NCBI GenBank assembly: GCA_947493145.1
Contig: CANLPZ010000001.1
Span: forward strand, 1 to 64,000
Reading direction: 5' to 3'
DNA from: an uncultured Paracoccaceae bacterium
Lineage (GTDB): Bacteria > Pseudomonadota > Alphaproteobacteria > Rhodobacterales > Rhodobacteraceae
Length of the DNA stretch: 64,000 nucleotides
The notes below the pieces were generated by a model. That model was not told the origin of the DNA. It did no database searches and saw nothing but the letters and a program-made list of their open reading frames with translations. The stretch's first letter is position 1; each line of letters begins with the position of its first letter. Of the stretch, positions 1 through 9,688 are shown in pieces. A program made the position numbers and the translations under genes.

Positions 1-2235
1 ACGTATGAAATCTCTGACGGCAACGGCGGCACGGACACAGCGATCCACGAGATCACAGTGAACGAAGTCAACGATGGCGTGAACGCAGAGGACGATACAG
101 ACGCGACCACGATCATTGATCCGGTTACGATCGACGTGCTTGGCAACGACAGCGATCCAGATGGTGACAACTTCCGTGTGGTTGGTGTGACACAGCCAGT
201 TGCGGGTGGATTGGTCACAATCGGCGCCAATGGTGCGGATGTCACATTCACACCAGACGGCACAGTCGATGGTGAAATCACATTCACTTACACGATCGAA
301 GACGACAACGGCGCGACAGATACAGCAACTGTAACTGTTATGGTTCGTGACGGTATCGTTGAAGGCACTGGTGGCAACGACATCATCGATGCCAACTACA
401 CCGGTGATCCAGAAGGCGACGTTGTCGACGGCAACGACGAATTCCTACCGGGTGAGGGGCCAAACGACGATATTATCGTGGCTGGCGCGGGTGACGACTT
501 TGTTCGTGGCGGCGCAGGTGATGATGAAATCTTTGGCGGTGAAGGCAACGATGAAATCATCGGTGGCAACGGTAACGATGTTATCGAAGGCAATGAAGGC
601 GAAGACACAATTCGCGGTCACGACGGCGATGACACCATCGACGGCGGAGCGGATGATGACACCTTGTTCGGTGGATTGGGCGCTGACACCATCACTGGTG
701 GCACAGGTAATGACACCATCGAAGGTGGATCAGGTGACGATGTCATCGAAGGCAACGAAGGCGAAGATTATATCGAAGGCGGAAACGGCGACGATATCAT
801 CGACGGCGGCGCTGACAACGACACAATCATCGGCGAAAGCGGTAGCGATACCGTCGACGGCGGCGACGGTGACGACATCATCGATACATCTGGTTCTGGT
901 CCTCAGCCGGATCTTGGATACCCAGGTATCTTCCCAGCTGACCCTGATCCGTTGGACGATCTTGATACTGTATTTGGTGGCGCCGGTAACGACACGATCA
1001 CGACAGGTGACGACGCTGACACGATCTTTGGCGGAACTGGCAACGACACAATCGACGCTGGCATCGACGAAGACTATGTCGAAGGTGGCGACGGTGATGA
1101 CACAATCGTTGGTGGCGAAGGCAACGACGAAATCTACGGTGGCGACGGTGACGACATCATCTATGCAGGCAACGACCCTGCGGATGGTCTCGACATTCTG
1201 AACATCGAAGATGATGGTTCTAACGCCAACGGCTTCGGTCCAGACCTTGTTCCAAACAACGGCATGGACTTTGTTGACGGTGGTGCTGGTAACGACACGA
1301 TCTTTGGTCAAGACGATGACGACACATTGTTGGGTGGCGCGGGCGATGACACCATCGACGGCGGTATCGACGACGACACAATCGAAGGCGGTGAAGGAAA
1401 CGACACTATCATCGGTGGTCAAGGTGTTGACGACTTGTCTGGCGGCTTGGGCAGCGACCTATTCTTGGGTGGTAACGGCGGCGACAATGTTGTCGGTGGC
1501 GAAGACCCAGATGGTTTGGACGTTGATATTCTTGATCTAACCGGATCGGGTGTTGCGTCAATCGACTATACCGATGGCGATCCTGAAAGCGGCGTCGTGA
1601 ACTTCGAAGACGGGTCAACAATGACCTTCGCTGAGATCGAGAACGTGATCCCATGTTTCACACCGGGAACCACAATCGCGACACCAAAAGGTGAGCGTCT
1701 GGTCGAAGAACTTCGTGAAGGCGACAAGATCATCACACGTGACAACGGCATCCAAGAGATCGCTTGGGTTGGTGCAAAAGAGATGACAGCAAATGCTCTG
1801 TCTCAGAATGCACATCTCAAACCGATCATGGTCCGTGCAGGATCACTCGGAAACGGGTTGCCTGAGCGTGATATGATGGTGTCTCCGAACCACCGTTTGT
1901 TGGTCGCGAACGATCTGACATCGTTGTACTTCGAAGAGAACGAAGTTCTTGCGTCTGCGAAGCACTTGGTTGGCATGAACGGCATCCACGAAGTGGACGT
2001 CACAGGTACAACCTACATTCACTTCATGTTCGAACGCCACGAAGTGGTTCTGTCGAACGGTGCATGGACAGAGAGCTTCCAGCCTGGGGATTACACATTG
2101 AAAGGTATCGGAAACGCGCAGCGTAACGAAATCTTGGAACTGTTCCCAGAACTGAAATCTCGTGACGGTATCGAAAACTACACGTCAGCACGTAAGTCCC
2201 TGAAGAAACACGAGGCTCGTTTGCTGGTAAAATAA
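1..2235 (+). CDS. RTX calcium-binding protein with C-terminal Hint domain (5' end outside window)
   Basis: The frame is open from base 1, so this is the C-terminal part of a larger protein. It begins in a cadherin-like or tandem-95-type beta-sandwich (DVLGNDSDPDGD, then a TFTYTIEDDNG stretch). About 360-1500 encodes many glycine/aspartate-rich RTX nonapeptides (GGxGxDxx type) that bind calcium and usually mark type I secreted proteins. From about 1650 a Hint_2-type domain follows: Cys at 1654 (CFTPGTTIATP), an E-LREGDK-TRDNG segment, and a His motif (NHRLLV) at 1891. Hint domains can perform N-S acyl shift self-processing. No homing endonuclease is seen. The secretion partner is not in the window. 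Adhesin, S-layer-like or processed secreted protein are all possible. Confidence 0.85.
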   Translation, partial: TYEISDGNGGTDTAIHEITVNEVNDGVNAEDDTDATTIIDPVTIDVLGNDSDPDGDNFRVVGVTQPVAGGLVTIGANGADVTFTPDGTVDGEITFTYTIEDDNGATDTATVTVMVRDGIVEGTGGNDIIDANYTGDPEGDVVDGNDEFLPGEGPNDDIIVAGAGDDFVRGGAGDDEIFGGEGNDEIIGGNGNDVIEGNEGEDTIRGHDGDDTIDGGADDDTLFGGLGADTITGGTGNDTIEGGSGDDVIEGNEGEDYIEGGNGDDIIDGGADNDTIIGESGSDTVDGGDGDDIIDTSGSGPQPDLGYPGIFPADPDPLDDLDTVFGGAGNDTITTGDDADTIFGGTGNDTIDAGIDEDYVEGGDGDDTIVGGEGNDEIYGGDGDDIIYAGNDPADGLDILNIEDDGSNANGFGPDLVPNNGMDFVDGGAGNDTIFGQDDDDTLLGGAGDDTIDGGIDDDTIEGGEGNDTIIGGQGVDDLSGGLGSDLFLGGNGGDNVVGGEDPDGLDVDILDLTGSGVASIDYTDGDPESGVVNFEDGSTMTFAEIENVIPCFTPGTTIATPKGERLVEELREGDKIITRDNGIQEIAWVGAKEMTANALSQNAHLKPIMVRAGSLGNGLPERDMMVSPNHRLLVANDLTSLYFEENEVLASAKHLVGMNGIHEVDVTGTTYIHFMFERHEVVLSNGAWTESFQPGDYTLKGIGNAQRNEILELFPELKSRDGIENYTSARKSLKKHEARLLVK

Positions 2236-2283
2236 TACCAGCCGGCCTTTGTGGGGGCAAAGTCGTCTGGGTGGGGAAATGAT

Positions 2284-2315
2284 CGGCGGGTGCTATATGC
2301 ACCCGCCGGTTTTTA
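2284..2315 (+). terminator. Rho-independent terminator after the RTX-Hint gene
   Basis: A 10-bp perfect stem (CGGCGGGTGC with GCACCCGCCG), a 5-nt loop and a following T-rich run, 49 nt after the stop codon. Confidence 0.85.
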
Positions 2316-2336
2316 TTTATGGGATGGCGCTAGCCA

Positions 2337-4757
2337 TTAGCCACGCATGCGCGCACCATCTGCGTCAAACAGCGGCGTCGATGTGATTGTTGCCCGTCGG
2401 CGTTTTCCCAAAATTTCGATGTCGTATTCCGTGCCGTCCGTGGACTTTTCACGCGGAACCAATCCAATTGCGACGGATTGCCCTGCGAAATGCGAATATC
2501 CACCAGAAGTGACAAATCCGACAACAGCGTCTCCATCGAAAATCGGTTCATAGGCCGTCACATCAGAATCTTCGGCATCGACCAACATGGCAACCAGCTT
2601 ACGGGCAGGGGGCGTGTCGCGTTCCGCCTCTGCCGCTTTGCGGCCGATGAAATCATCGGGTTTGCTGAACTGGATGAACCGATCCAATCCGGTTTCAGCG
2701 GCCGTGTAATCGGGTGAAAATTCTGACAACCATGATCCAAAGAATTTATCCAATCGCAGCGACATCATGGCCCGCATACCAAAGGGCGTCAGCCCCATCG
2801 GTTGACCGGCCGTCCAAAGCACGTCCCACAGCGCGCGCAGTTCCATCGCGTCCACGTAAATTTCAAACCCTAAATCGCCGGTGTAGCTGACACGTTGGAC
2901 GTTTGCGATTAATGTGCCGATCTGAAGTTGTCGAACATCTAGGAATTTCATGTCAGACACGTCTTGATGAGCGACGCTTTGCAATAGCTCTTTTGCACGC
3001 GGTCCCGCTATTTGGAAACCGGTTCGGCGATCCGAAATATTGTCGAGCGTCACATCGCCATCGCTTTCGCTTGGTGGATTCATTTGAAACCAACGCATGT
3101 GAAAGGCTTGTGACCCATAAGAGGCCGTCAATTGGAAATGCGTGTCCGACAAACAGGACACGGTGAAATCGCCGATCAAGCGTCCCTTATGCGACAACAT
3201 TGGCGTCAATGACACACGGCCAACTTTGGGAATGCGCCCCGCCATAATGCGGTTCAACCAGGCCCGTGCACCGGCACCTTGGACATCGTATTTCCCAAAA
3301 TTCTGGACTTCGTTTATGCCAACGCTTTCGCGAACGGCGCGAACCTCGCGTCCAATTGCATCAAAGGCATTTGACCGACGGAAGGACGGATCTTCGAATG
3401 TTGGTTCGTCCCCTTGGGCGAAATAGTTCGGCACCTCAAGCCCGTACTGCTGCCCCCAGACCGCGCCCATTTGCGAAAACGTATCGTACATCGGTGTCGT
3501 GCGATGGGGTCGGGCGGCGGGCAATTCTTCGTTCGGGTAGCTGATGGAAAACCGACGTTGATAGTTTTCAATAACCTTTGGATGGGTGTAACCCGGTGTG
3601 ATCCAACGGCCAAATCGTGCGCAATCCATTGCAAATGTGTCGCGTTCGGTTTCACCTTCGACCATCCATTGCGCCAACATCAATCCAACGCCGCCCCCTT
3701 GGCTAAAGCCTGCCATAACCGCGCAGGCGGACCAATAGTTCCGCATTCCAGGAACAGGGCCAACCAATGGGTTTCCGTCAGGTGCAAAGGTAAATGGCCC
3801 GTGAATCACGGATTTCACGCCTGCGCGTTCCAGCACTGGAAACCGTTTGTATGCAAAGGCGATGCTGTCCTCAATCTTGTCAAAATCATCTTGCAACAGT
3901 TCGTGGCCAAAATCCCAAGGCGTGCCATCCAATGCCCAAGGTTCACAGGGTTGTTCGTAAAACCCGATGCACAGTCCACGTCCTTCTTGGCGTAAATAGC
4001 TTTCGCCGGCGGGGTCCATCACGTGGGGATGTTCTGACGCGCGTTCATAGATTTCCGGAATGTCATCTGTCACCAGATACTGATGCGCCATTGGCAAAAG
4101 TGGGAAATAGATACCGGCCATTGCCCCAACTTCGCGCGCCCAAAGTCCCGCCGCATTTACAATGTGTTCGGCGTGAATGGTGCCTTTGTCCGTCACCACA
4201 TCCCATGATCCATCTGGGCGTTGTGTTGTGGCGGTGACTTTGCAATGGGTTTCGATCGTCGCACCACCCATGCGGGCCGCCTTTGCATAGGCATGTGTGG
4301 TGCCAGAGGGATCCAAATGGCCATCCAACGGATCGTATAATCCACCAACAATGCCATCGATGTTTGTGATTGGGGCCCGTTCCGCGATTTCTTGGGGGCT
4401 TAGAATTTCGGTATCAAGCCCCATGTAGCGGTGTTTGGCCCGTTCCGCGACCAACATATCGAACCGGTCTTGATTATCGGCCAAGGTCACGCCACCAACG
4501 TGATGCAACCCACAGGACATACCTGTGATTTCTTCCAGCTCCTTATAAAGCTTGATCGTATAGCCCTGAAGCGCTGCCATATTGGTGTCGCCGTTCAACG
4601 TGTGAAACCCACCGGCCGCATGCCACGTGGACCCAGACGTGAGTTCGGACCGTTCAAGCAACATGACGTCGCTCCAGCCGAGTTTGGTAAGGTGATAAAG
4701 CACAGAGCAGCCAACGACACCGCCCCCGATGACAACAACCCGTGTCGTAGATTTCAT
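2337..4757 (-). CDS. FAD-dependent oxidoreductase-GcvT fusion, dimethylglycine/sarcosine dehydrogenase-like
   Basis: This 806-aa protein has the dimethylglycine/sarcosine dehydrogenase architecture: an N-terminal DAO-type FAD domain (GGGVVG at residues 11-16), a central FAO_M-like part and a C-terminal GcvT-like tetrahydrofolate-binding half. His46 sits in a TWHAAG motif that matches the covalent-flavin histidine of dimethylglycine dehydrogenases. The family demethylates N-methyl amines oxidatively and passes the one-carbon unit to tetrahydrofolate. The ATG is preceded by AGGAGG. It diverges from a paralogue (4908-7319) and lies next to a branched-chain-type ABC transporter. The exact substrate (dimethylglycine, sarcosine or another methylated amine) cannot be read from sequence. 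Confidence 0.8.
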   Translation of the reverse strand: MKSTTRVVVIGGGVVGCSVLYHLTKLGWSDVMLLERSELTSGSTWHAAGGFHTLNGDTNMAALQGYTIKLYKELEEITGMSCGLHHVGGVTLADNQDRFDMLVAERAKHRYMGLDTEILSPQEIAERAPITNIDGIVGGLYDPLDGHLDPSGTTHAYAKAARMGGATIETHCKVTATTQRPDGSWDVVTDKGTIHAEHIVNAAGLWAREVGAMAGIYFPLLPMAHQYLVTDDIPEIYERASEHPHVMDPAGESYLRQEGRGLCIGFYEQPCEPWALDGTPWDFGHELLQDDFDKIEDSIAFAYKRFPVLERAGVKSVIHGPFTFAPDGNPLVGPVPGMRNYWSACAVMAGFSQGGGVGLMLAQWMVEGETERDTFAMDCARFGRWITPGYTHPKVIENYQRRFSISYPNEELPAARPHRTTPMYDTFSQMGAVWGQQYGLEVPNYFAQGDEPTFEDPSFRRSNAFDAIGREVRAVRESVGINEVQNFGKYDVQGAGARAWLNRIMAGRIPKVGRVSLTPMLSHKGRLIGDFTVSCLSDTHFQLTASYGSQAFHMRWFQMNPPSESDGDVTLDNISDRRTGFQIAGPRAKELLQSVAHQDVSDMKFLDVRQLQIGTLIANVQRVSYTGDLGFEIYVDAMELRALWDVLWTAGQPMGLTPFGMRAMMSLRLDKFFGSWLSEFSPDYTAAETGLDRFIQFSKPDDFIGRKAAEAERDTPPARKLVAMLVDAEDSDVTAYEPIFDGDAVVGFVTSGGYSHFAGQSVAIGLVPREKSTDGTEYDIEILGKRRRATITSTPLFDADGARMRG

Positions 4758-4815
4758 AACGAACCTCCTGTAGATACTGTATCATCCAATGATTTTGCGC
4801 CTGCGGATTTTGAAA

Positions 4816-4836
4816 TTGCGACAGAATACGTCGCAA
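4816..4836. promoter_or_regulatory. Perfect 7-7-7 dyad between divergent flavoprotein genes
   Basis: TTGCGAC, a 7-nt spacer, then GTCGCAA: a perfect inverted repeat in the 150-bp divergent region, 59 bp from the left gene's start and 71 bp from the right gene's start. The position suits an operator controlling both paralogues. The cognate regulator is unknown. Confidence 0.55.
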
Positions 4837-4907
4837 AATGTCGTTCCTGATGCTCCGTATTTAGCCTGCGCTGGCTTAGCCTGAAAAAAACAGTCGGAGG
4901 TTGCCAA

Positions 4908-7319
4908 ATGAAAGCCCATGCACAAGCCGTTGTGATTGGTGGAGGATTGGTCGGGTGTTCGATTTTGTATCACCTTGCCAAATTGGGGTGGCGTGATGTT
5001 GTCCTGTTGGAACGGGATGAACTGACATCGGGATCGACATGGCATGCGGCGGCGGGCATCCATGGGCTGCATGACAACACCAACATTACCCGCATCCAAA
5101 ATTATACCATGCAGCTTTACAAAGATTTGGAACGTGAAACGGGGCAGGGCTGTGGGATATTCCAACCCGGATCGCTGTATCTGGCGCAATCTGAGGTCCG
5201 CGAACATCAGCTCCGGTTACAAGCGGCAAAGGCCAAAGCCTATGGTTTGAACTTCAAAGAGGTTTCAAAGTCAGAGGCAGAGGCGCTTCATCCCTTGGTC
5301 AATTTCGATGGAATTCGGTGTATCATGTACGAAGCAGACGGCGGCAATGTTGATCCGTCTGGTGTGACGCATGCCTATGCCCAAGGTGCGCGAGCCTTGG
5401 GCGCGGACATTCACCGGTTTACGCCCGTGATTGCGACGGTTCCATTGGCCGATGGGCGTTGGCGCGTTGAAACAGAAAAAGGTGACATTGAAACAGATTG
5501 GATTGTGAACGCCGCCGGTCTTTGGGGGCGCGAAGTTGCGGCAATGGCGGGAATAACGGTTCCGCTTCAGCCGACAGAACATCAGTATTTCGTGACCGAA
5601 ACCATCGCAGAGGTCGCGGCCCACGGCACGCGCTTGCCGTCTGTCGCGGATCGGGATGGCGAATATTACTTGCGCCAAGAGGGCGACGGCTTGCTGATCG
5701 GTGCCTATGAAAAAGACCTGCGACTTTGGGCGGAAAACGGGACCCCATTGGATTTCGGACATGAGCTGTTTGCCGATGATTTGGACCGGATCGAACCAAA
5801 TATTCTGCGCGCAATTGACCGTGTTCCCGCAGCAGCCACCGCAGGGATCAAGCGGGTGATCAACGGGCCAATGATCTGGTCCCCTGACAGCAATGCGTTG
5901 TTTGGACCGGTGCCAGAGCTCAAGAACTACTTTATGTGCGGGGGCATTATTCCCGGGTTTTCGCAATCTGGCGGGTTAGGGCTATTGGCGGCGGAATGGA
6001 TGGTCCAAGGGGAGCCGCATTTGGATATGTTCGCATGGGACATTGCGCGGTTTGGGGATTGGGCCGACGTCGCTTTCACCAAAGCGCGGGTTCGTGATCA
6101 ATATGCCAATCGTTTTGCCATTCATTTCCCGAATGAGGAACGTGATGCCGGTCGACCGGTGCGCAAGCGTCCTGTGTATGACACCCAACATAATCTTGGG
6201 GCCGTGTTTGGTTTGAACGCTGGTTGGGAACACCCGCTGTGGTTTTCGGATGAAATCGGAACCAAAGACACCAATGGGTTCACCCGTCAAAATTGGTTCG
6301 ATCCGGTTGGTCGCGAATGCCAGATGCTGCGCGATCGGGCAGGGATCATCGATATTTCGAACTTTGCCAAATACCGCGTTTCTGGGTCGGGCGCCGCGGA
6401 TTGGTTGGATGCAATATTCGCCAACATTATCCCGCGTCAGCAATCGCGATCTTGCCTGACACCGTTGATCGGTGTTCGTGGTGGCATTGCCGGTGATTTC
6501 ACGGTGACCTGTTTGGACAACGATGATTATATGATCATCGGGTCGGGCTTGGCGGAACGGTATCATCTTAGGTTTTTCAACGCAGTTCCCAAACCGGCGG
6601 GCGTGACGTTTAAATCGGAAACTGTGGACCTCTGCGGGTTTAACGTCGCTGGTCCGAAATCACGTGAAATTTTGCAACGGCTTACAAACGCCGATCTGTC
6701 AAATGACGCATTTCCATTCATGCGATCCGCACGCATACAGCTGGCTGGTATCGACCTGTTGGCGTTGCGCGTGTCGTTCACTGGTGACTTGGGGTGGGAA
6801 CTGCATTGTGCGCAGGATGATCAGCTTGAACTTTACACCGCGTTGCTTGAGGCCGGCAAGGCGTTTGGTGCGGGTCCCGTTGGATCGCGCGCGCTTATGT
6901 CGCTGCGGCTGGAAAAAGGATACGGAAGTTGGTCACGAGAATATAGTCCGGAATATTGGCCACAGGAATCCGGCCTAGACAGATTGATCAAAACGGAAAA
7001 GGATTTTCTGAACAAAACGGCGTGTCTTGACACGATGGCCCGTCCACCACGGGAAACCTTATCGACCTTGCATGTCCATTCGGCGACAAATGCGGACGCC
7101 TCTGGTGGCGAGCCTATCTTTACAACCGATGGGAATTTCGTTGGGCGGGTGTCGTCTGGCGGATACGGGTATCATGTCGATATGTCGTTGGCCTTGGCCT
7201 ATATCGATGCCGCGGCGACAGACACAGAAGTGGACGTCATGATCCTTGGCCAGCCACATCGCGCCACAATCCTAAGCGAACCGCCCTTTGATCCGTCGGG
7301 CGAACGGCTTCGCGCGTAG
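4908..7319 (+). CDS. FAD-dependent oxidoreductase-GcvT fusion, second dimethylglycine dehydrogenase-like paralogue
   Basis: This 803-aa protein has the same architecture as the divergent 2337-4757 product: FAD-binding GGGLVG at residues 11-16, the TWHAAA motif with His46 as likely covalent flavin ligand, and a C-terminal GcvT/GcvT_C region ending in a GEPIF-type glycine-cleavage T signature. The two are clearly homologous but well diverged along their length, so they probably take different substrates, for example dimethylglycine versus sarcosine or another N-methyl compound. The ATG is preceded by GGAGG. The gene ends at a bidirectional terminator shared with the livM end of the neighbouring operon. 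Confidence 0.8.
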   Translation: MKAHAQAVVIGGGLVGCSILYHLAKLGWRDVVLLERDELTSGSTWHAAAGIHGLHDNTNITRIQNYTMQLYKDLERETGQGCGIFQPGSLYLAQSEVREHQLRLQAAKAKAYGLNFKEVSKSEAEALHPLVNFDGIRCIMYEADGGNVDPSGVTHAYAQGARALGADIHRFTPVIATVPLADGRWRVETEKGDIETDWIVNAAGLWGREVAAMAGITVPLQPTEHQYFVTETIAEVAAHGTRLPSVADRDGEYYLRQEGDGLLIGAYEKDLRLWAENGTPLDFGHELFADDLDRIEPNILRAIDRVPAAATAGIKRVINGPMIWSPDSNALFGPVPELKNYFMCGGIIPGFSQSGGLGLLAAEWMVQGEPHLDMFAWDIARFGDWADVAFTKARVRDQYANRFAIHFPNEERDAGRPVRKRPVYDTQHNLGAVFGLNAGWEHPLWFSDEIGTKDTNGFTRQNWFDPVGRECQMLRDRAGIIDISNFAKYRVSGSGAADWLDAIFANIIPRQQSRSCLTPLIGVRGGIAGDFTVTCLDNDDYMIIGSGLAERYHLRFFNAVPKPAGVTFKSETVDLCGFNVAGPKSREILQRLTNADLSNDAFPFMRSARIQLAGIDLLALRVSFTGDLGWELHCAQDDQLELYTALLEAGKAFGAGPVGSRALMSLRLEKGYGSWSREYSPEYWPQESGLDRLIKTEKDFLNKTACLDTMARPPRETLSTLHVHSATNADASGGEPIFTTDGNFVGRVSSGGYGYHVDMSLALAYIDAAATDTEVDVMILGQPHRATILSEPPFDPSGERLRA

Positions 7320-7332
7320 GGCGGAAATAAAA

Positions 7333-7357
7333 AAGGCGCGGTGGAATACCGCGCCTT
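7333..7357. terminator. Bidirectional terminator between converging transcripts
   Basis: AAGGCGCGGT and ACCGCGCCTT form a perfect 10-bp stem with a 5-nt loop, preceded by an A run. It lies between the flavoprotein gene (+) and livM (-) and could serve both. Confidence 0.7.
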
Positions 7358-7376
7358 CCATCCGTTTATTCGATTG

Positions 7377-8681
7377 TTATTTCTCTGGGATCAAACCTTT
7401 GGGGCTGAACCGAAGAACAAGGATCAAAATAACGCCCATGGTCAACAATCGCATATGCGCAGCGCTTTCGATCAGGTGCAAGCGAAGTGGGCTGTCGGCG
7501 GCCATGCCAGATGTGATCGTTTCCATCAGCCACAAACCGATCGGTTCAACCTGAACCCATAGGAACCAGATAAGGAACCCGCCCAAAACAGCGCCAAAGT
7601 TGTTTCCGGACCCGCCTACAATCACCATCACCCACACTAGAAAAGTGAACCGAAGCGGTTGATAGGTTCCTGGTGTCAACTGACTGTCGAGCGTGGTCAT
7701 CATCGCACCAGCGATACCGCAAATCGCGGACCCAAGGATGAAAATCTGCAAATGCCGTGCTGTCACGTCTTTGCCCATCGCCTCTGCGGCGACTTCGTTG
7801 TCACGAATAGCGCGCATCATACGACCCCATGGGGAATTCAGCGCCTTTTGCGCCAGCCACAAAAGGATCAACAAAACGATCGCGAACAACACACCATACC
7901 CAAGTTTGACATAAAGCGTGGATGCGGTTGTCGGGTCCAATCCAAAACCAGCGGCACGTTCCACAAAACTTGGGTCGTTTTGAAGGTCGATTTCATATGG
8001 CAACGGGCGCGGGATACCGATTACGTTTTTGACGCCACGGCTTAGCCAGTCTTCGTTTTTGAGAACCGCGATGATGATTTCCGCAATACCCAATGTGGCA
8101 ATCGCAAGATAATCAGACCGCAGGCCAAGGGCCGTTTTGCCGATCACCCACGCCGCACCAGCCGCCAACAAACCGCCAACGGGCCAAGCGATCAGGACCG
8201 GCAAGCCGAGACCGCCAAGGTATCCAGTTGCAGCTGGGTCCACGGCTTCGATCGCGCCGACGCCGCCATCAAATACCCAACGGAAAACGAAAAATCCGAC
8301 GACCAAAACGGCCAAGGTGATTAGGTTGCGCGCGCGACCTTTTGGCAATCGTGTCTGCACAAGGATCGCGGCGACAATTGTTGCCGCCCCCAGCAACAGC
8401 CCGATGATGACCCGCAGACCACCGTCCGCCCATGCTTGGGTCGTTGGTGGCATGGAAATCAACACGGTGGCCAAACCGCCCAAGGCCACAAACCCCATAA
8501 CACCGATGTTAAAGAGACCGGCAAAGCCCCACTGAAGGTTCACACCCAACGCCATAATCGCGCTGAGCAGCCCCATGTTCAGGATCAACAGGGCAGAGTT
8601 CCAAGATTGCACAAACCCCGTGCCGATGATCAGCACCGCAACCAGTGCAAACAAGCTGGTGTTTTTCATTGAAGAGCTCAT
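7377..8681 (-). CDS. livM: Branched-chain amino-acid-type ABC transporter permease LivM
   Basis: This 434-aa, very hydrophobic protein belongs to the LivM/LivH permease family. The cytoplasmic coupling segment with RAIRDNEVAAEAMG is diagnostic of LivM proteins. It is the last gene of the livK-G-F-(small gene)-H-M operon, and its start overlaps the livH stop by 4 bp (ATGA), implying translational coupling. The family imports leucine/isoleucine/valine, other amino acids, amides or urea. The neighbouring N-methyl-amine oxidase genes suggest, by inference only, a methylated or unusual amino acid. Confidence 0.88.
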   Translation of the reverse strand: MSSSMKNTSLFALVAVLIIGTGFVQSWNSALLILNMGLLSAIMALGVNLQWGFAGLFNIGVMGFVALGGLATVLISMPPTTQAWADGGLRVIIGLLLGAATIVAAILVQTRLPKGRARNLITLAVLVVGFFVFRWVFDGGVGAIEAVDPAATGYLGGLGLPVLIAWPVGGLLAAGAAWVIGKTALGLRSDYLAIATLGIAEIIIAVLKNEDWLSRGVKNVIGIPRPLPYEIDLQNDPSFVERAAGFGLDPTTASTLYVKLGYGVLFAIVLLILLWLAQKALNSPWGRMMRAIRDNEVAAEAMGKDVTARHLQIFILGSAICGIAGAMMTTLDSQLTPGTYQPLRFTFLVWVMVIVGGSGNNFGAVLGGFLIWFLWVQVEPIGLWLMETITSGMAADSPLRLHLIESAAHMRLLTMGVILILVLRFSPKGLIPEK

Positions 8682-9688
8682 ACGGATTGCCCCTTGAACA
8701 GGCCTGTTGGTTTAAACAACAGAACGATAATAAGGATCGCGAAGGAAACCGCGAATTTGTAATCGGTGGACATGAGTTGTACCAAACCGGACGGTTCCAA
8801 GCTTTCCGGCAACAAATACCCAAGAACCTTTTTAAAGGCATAAGTGATCGTGACTTCGGAAAACGCGATGACAAAACCGCCGCCAATAGCGCCCAACGGG
8901 TTGCCCAAACCACCCACAACAGCCGAGGCAAAAATCGGGAGCAGCAATTGGAAATAGGTGAAGGGTTTGAACGATTTGTCCAAACCATAAAGCACACCCG
9001 CAACGGTCGCCAGCGCCGCAACAATCAGCCATGTCACCATCACAACCCGTTCTGGGTTGATACCGGACAAAAGCGCCAAATCTTCGTTGTCGGAAAACGC
9101 GCGCATGGATTTACCGGTACGGGTTTTGTTTAGGAACCAGAACAAAACCGCCACAACGACGATTGCGGTGATAACCGTGATGCCTTGGGTCGTTTTGATG
9201 GCCAACCCTTCGTTCAAGCCAGACCATTCTTTGAAATCGCGGGCGCGAACAATGAACCGTTCGCCGTCAGCAAAACGTTGATCACCCGGTCCGATGATGA
9301 AACGAACGATACCGTTCATGATGAACATCACGCCCATCGACACGATCACAAGGATCACTGGCGCTGCTTTTTGTCGGCGATAGAATTGGTAAACCACTTT
9401 GTCGGTTCCAAGCACCAACAATCCTGTCGCCGCAATCCCGATAGGCAGGGCGAGCAGGGCCGTGGGCAGAACGCCAAAGGAAATCCCCATTGATTGGAAC
9501 CACCATGTCACCAAGATGGTGATCATCGTCCCAAAGGCCATGGTGTCGCCATGGGCAAAGTTAGAGAACCGCAAAATTCCATAGATCAATGTGACCCCAA
9601 GCGCGCCAAGCGCCAAAGTCGACCCATAGGCAAGGGCGGGAATGAAAACAAAATTGGCGAGCGCCACAATGGCGTTGAGAATATCCAT
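8678..9688 (-). CDS. livH: Branched-chain amino-acid-type ABC transporter permease LivH
   Basis: This 336-aa membrane permease carries the LivH-type N-terminal signature (LGVTLIYGILRFSNFAHGD) and a C-terminal GGLGNPLGAIGGG loop facing the ATPases. It pairs with LivM to form the transmembrane channel. The start codon shares one base with the stop of the upstream 113-aa gene (TGATG), so the genes are translationally coupled. Length and hydrophobicity are normal for the family. Confidence 0.88.
   Translation of the reverse strand: MDILNAIVALANFVFIPALAYGSTLALGALGVTLIYGILRFSNFAHGDTMAFGTMITILVTWWFQSMGISFGVLPTALLALPIGIAATGLLVLGTDKVVYQFYRRQKAAPVILVIVSMGVMFIMNGIVRFIIGPGDQRFADGERFIVRARDFKEWSGLNEGLAIKTTQGITVITAIVVVAVLFWFLNKTRTGKSMRAFSDNEDLALLSGINPERVVMVTWLIVAALATVAGVLYGLDKSFKPFTYFQLLLPIFASAVVGGLGNPLGAIGGGFVIAFSEVTITYAFKKVLGYLLPESLEPSGLVQLMSTDYKFAVSFAILIIVLLFKPTGLFKGQSV

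Noticed and set aside
360-1500. Tandem repeats that might suggest a CRISPR or satellite array
   Set aside because: The period is nine codons and in frame; these are RTX nonapeptides with diverged DNA, with no conserved repeat/spacer pattern.
347-1540. Long open frames on both strands across the RTX region
   Set aside because: They are created by the repetitive GGxGxD codons; translations are low-complexity Thr/Val/Ala/Ser strings without domains.
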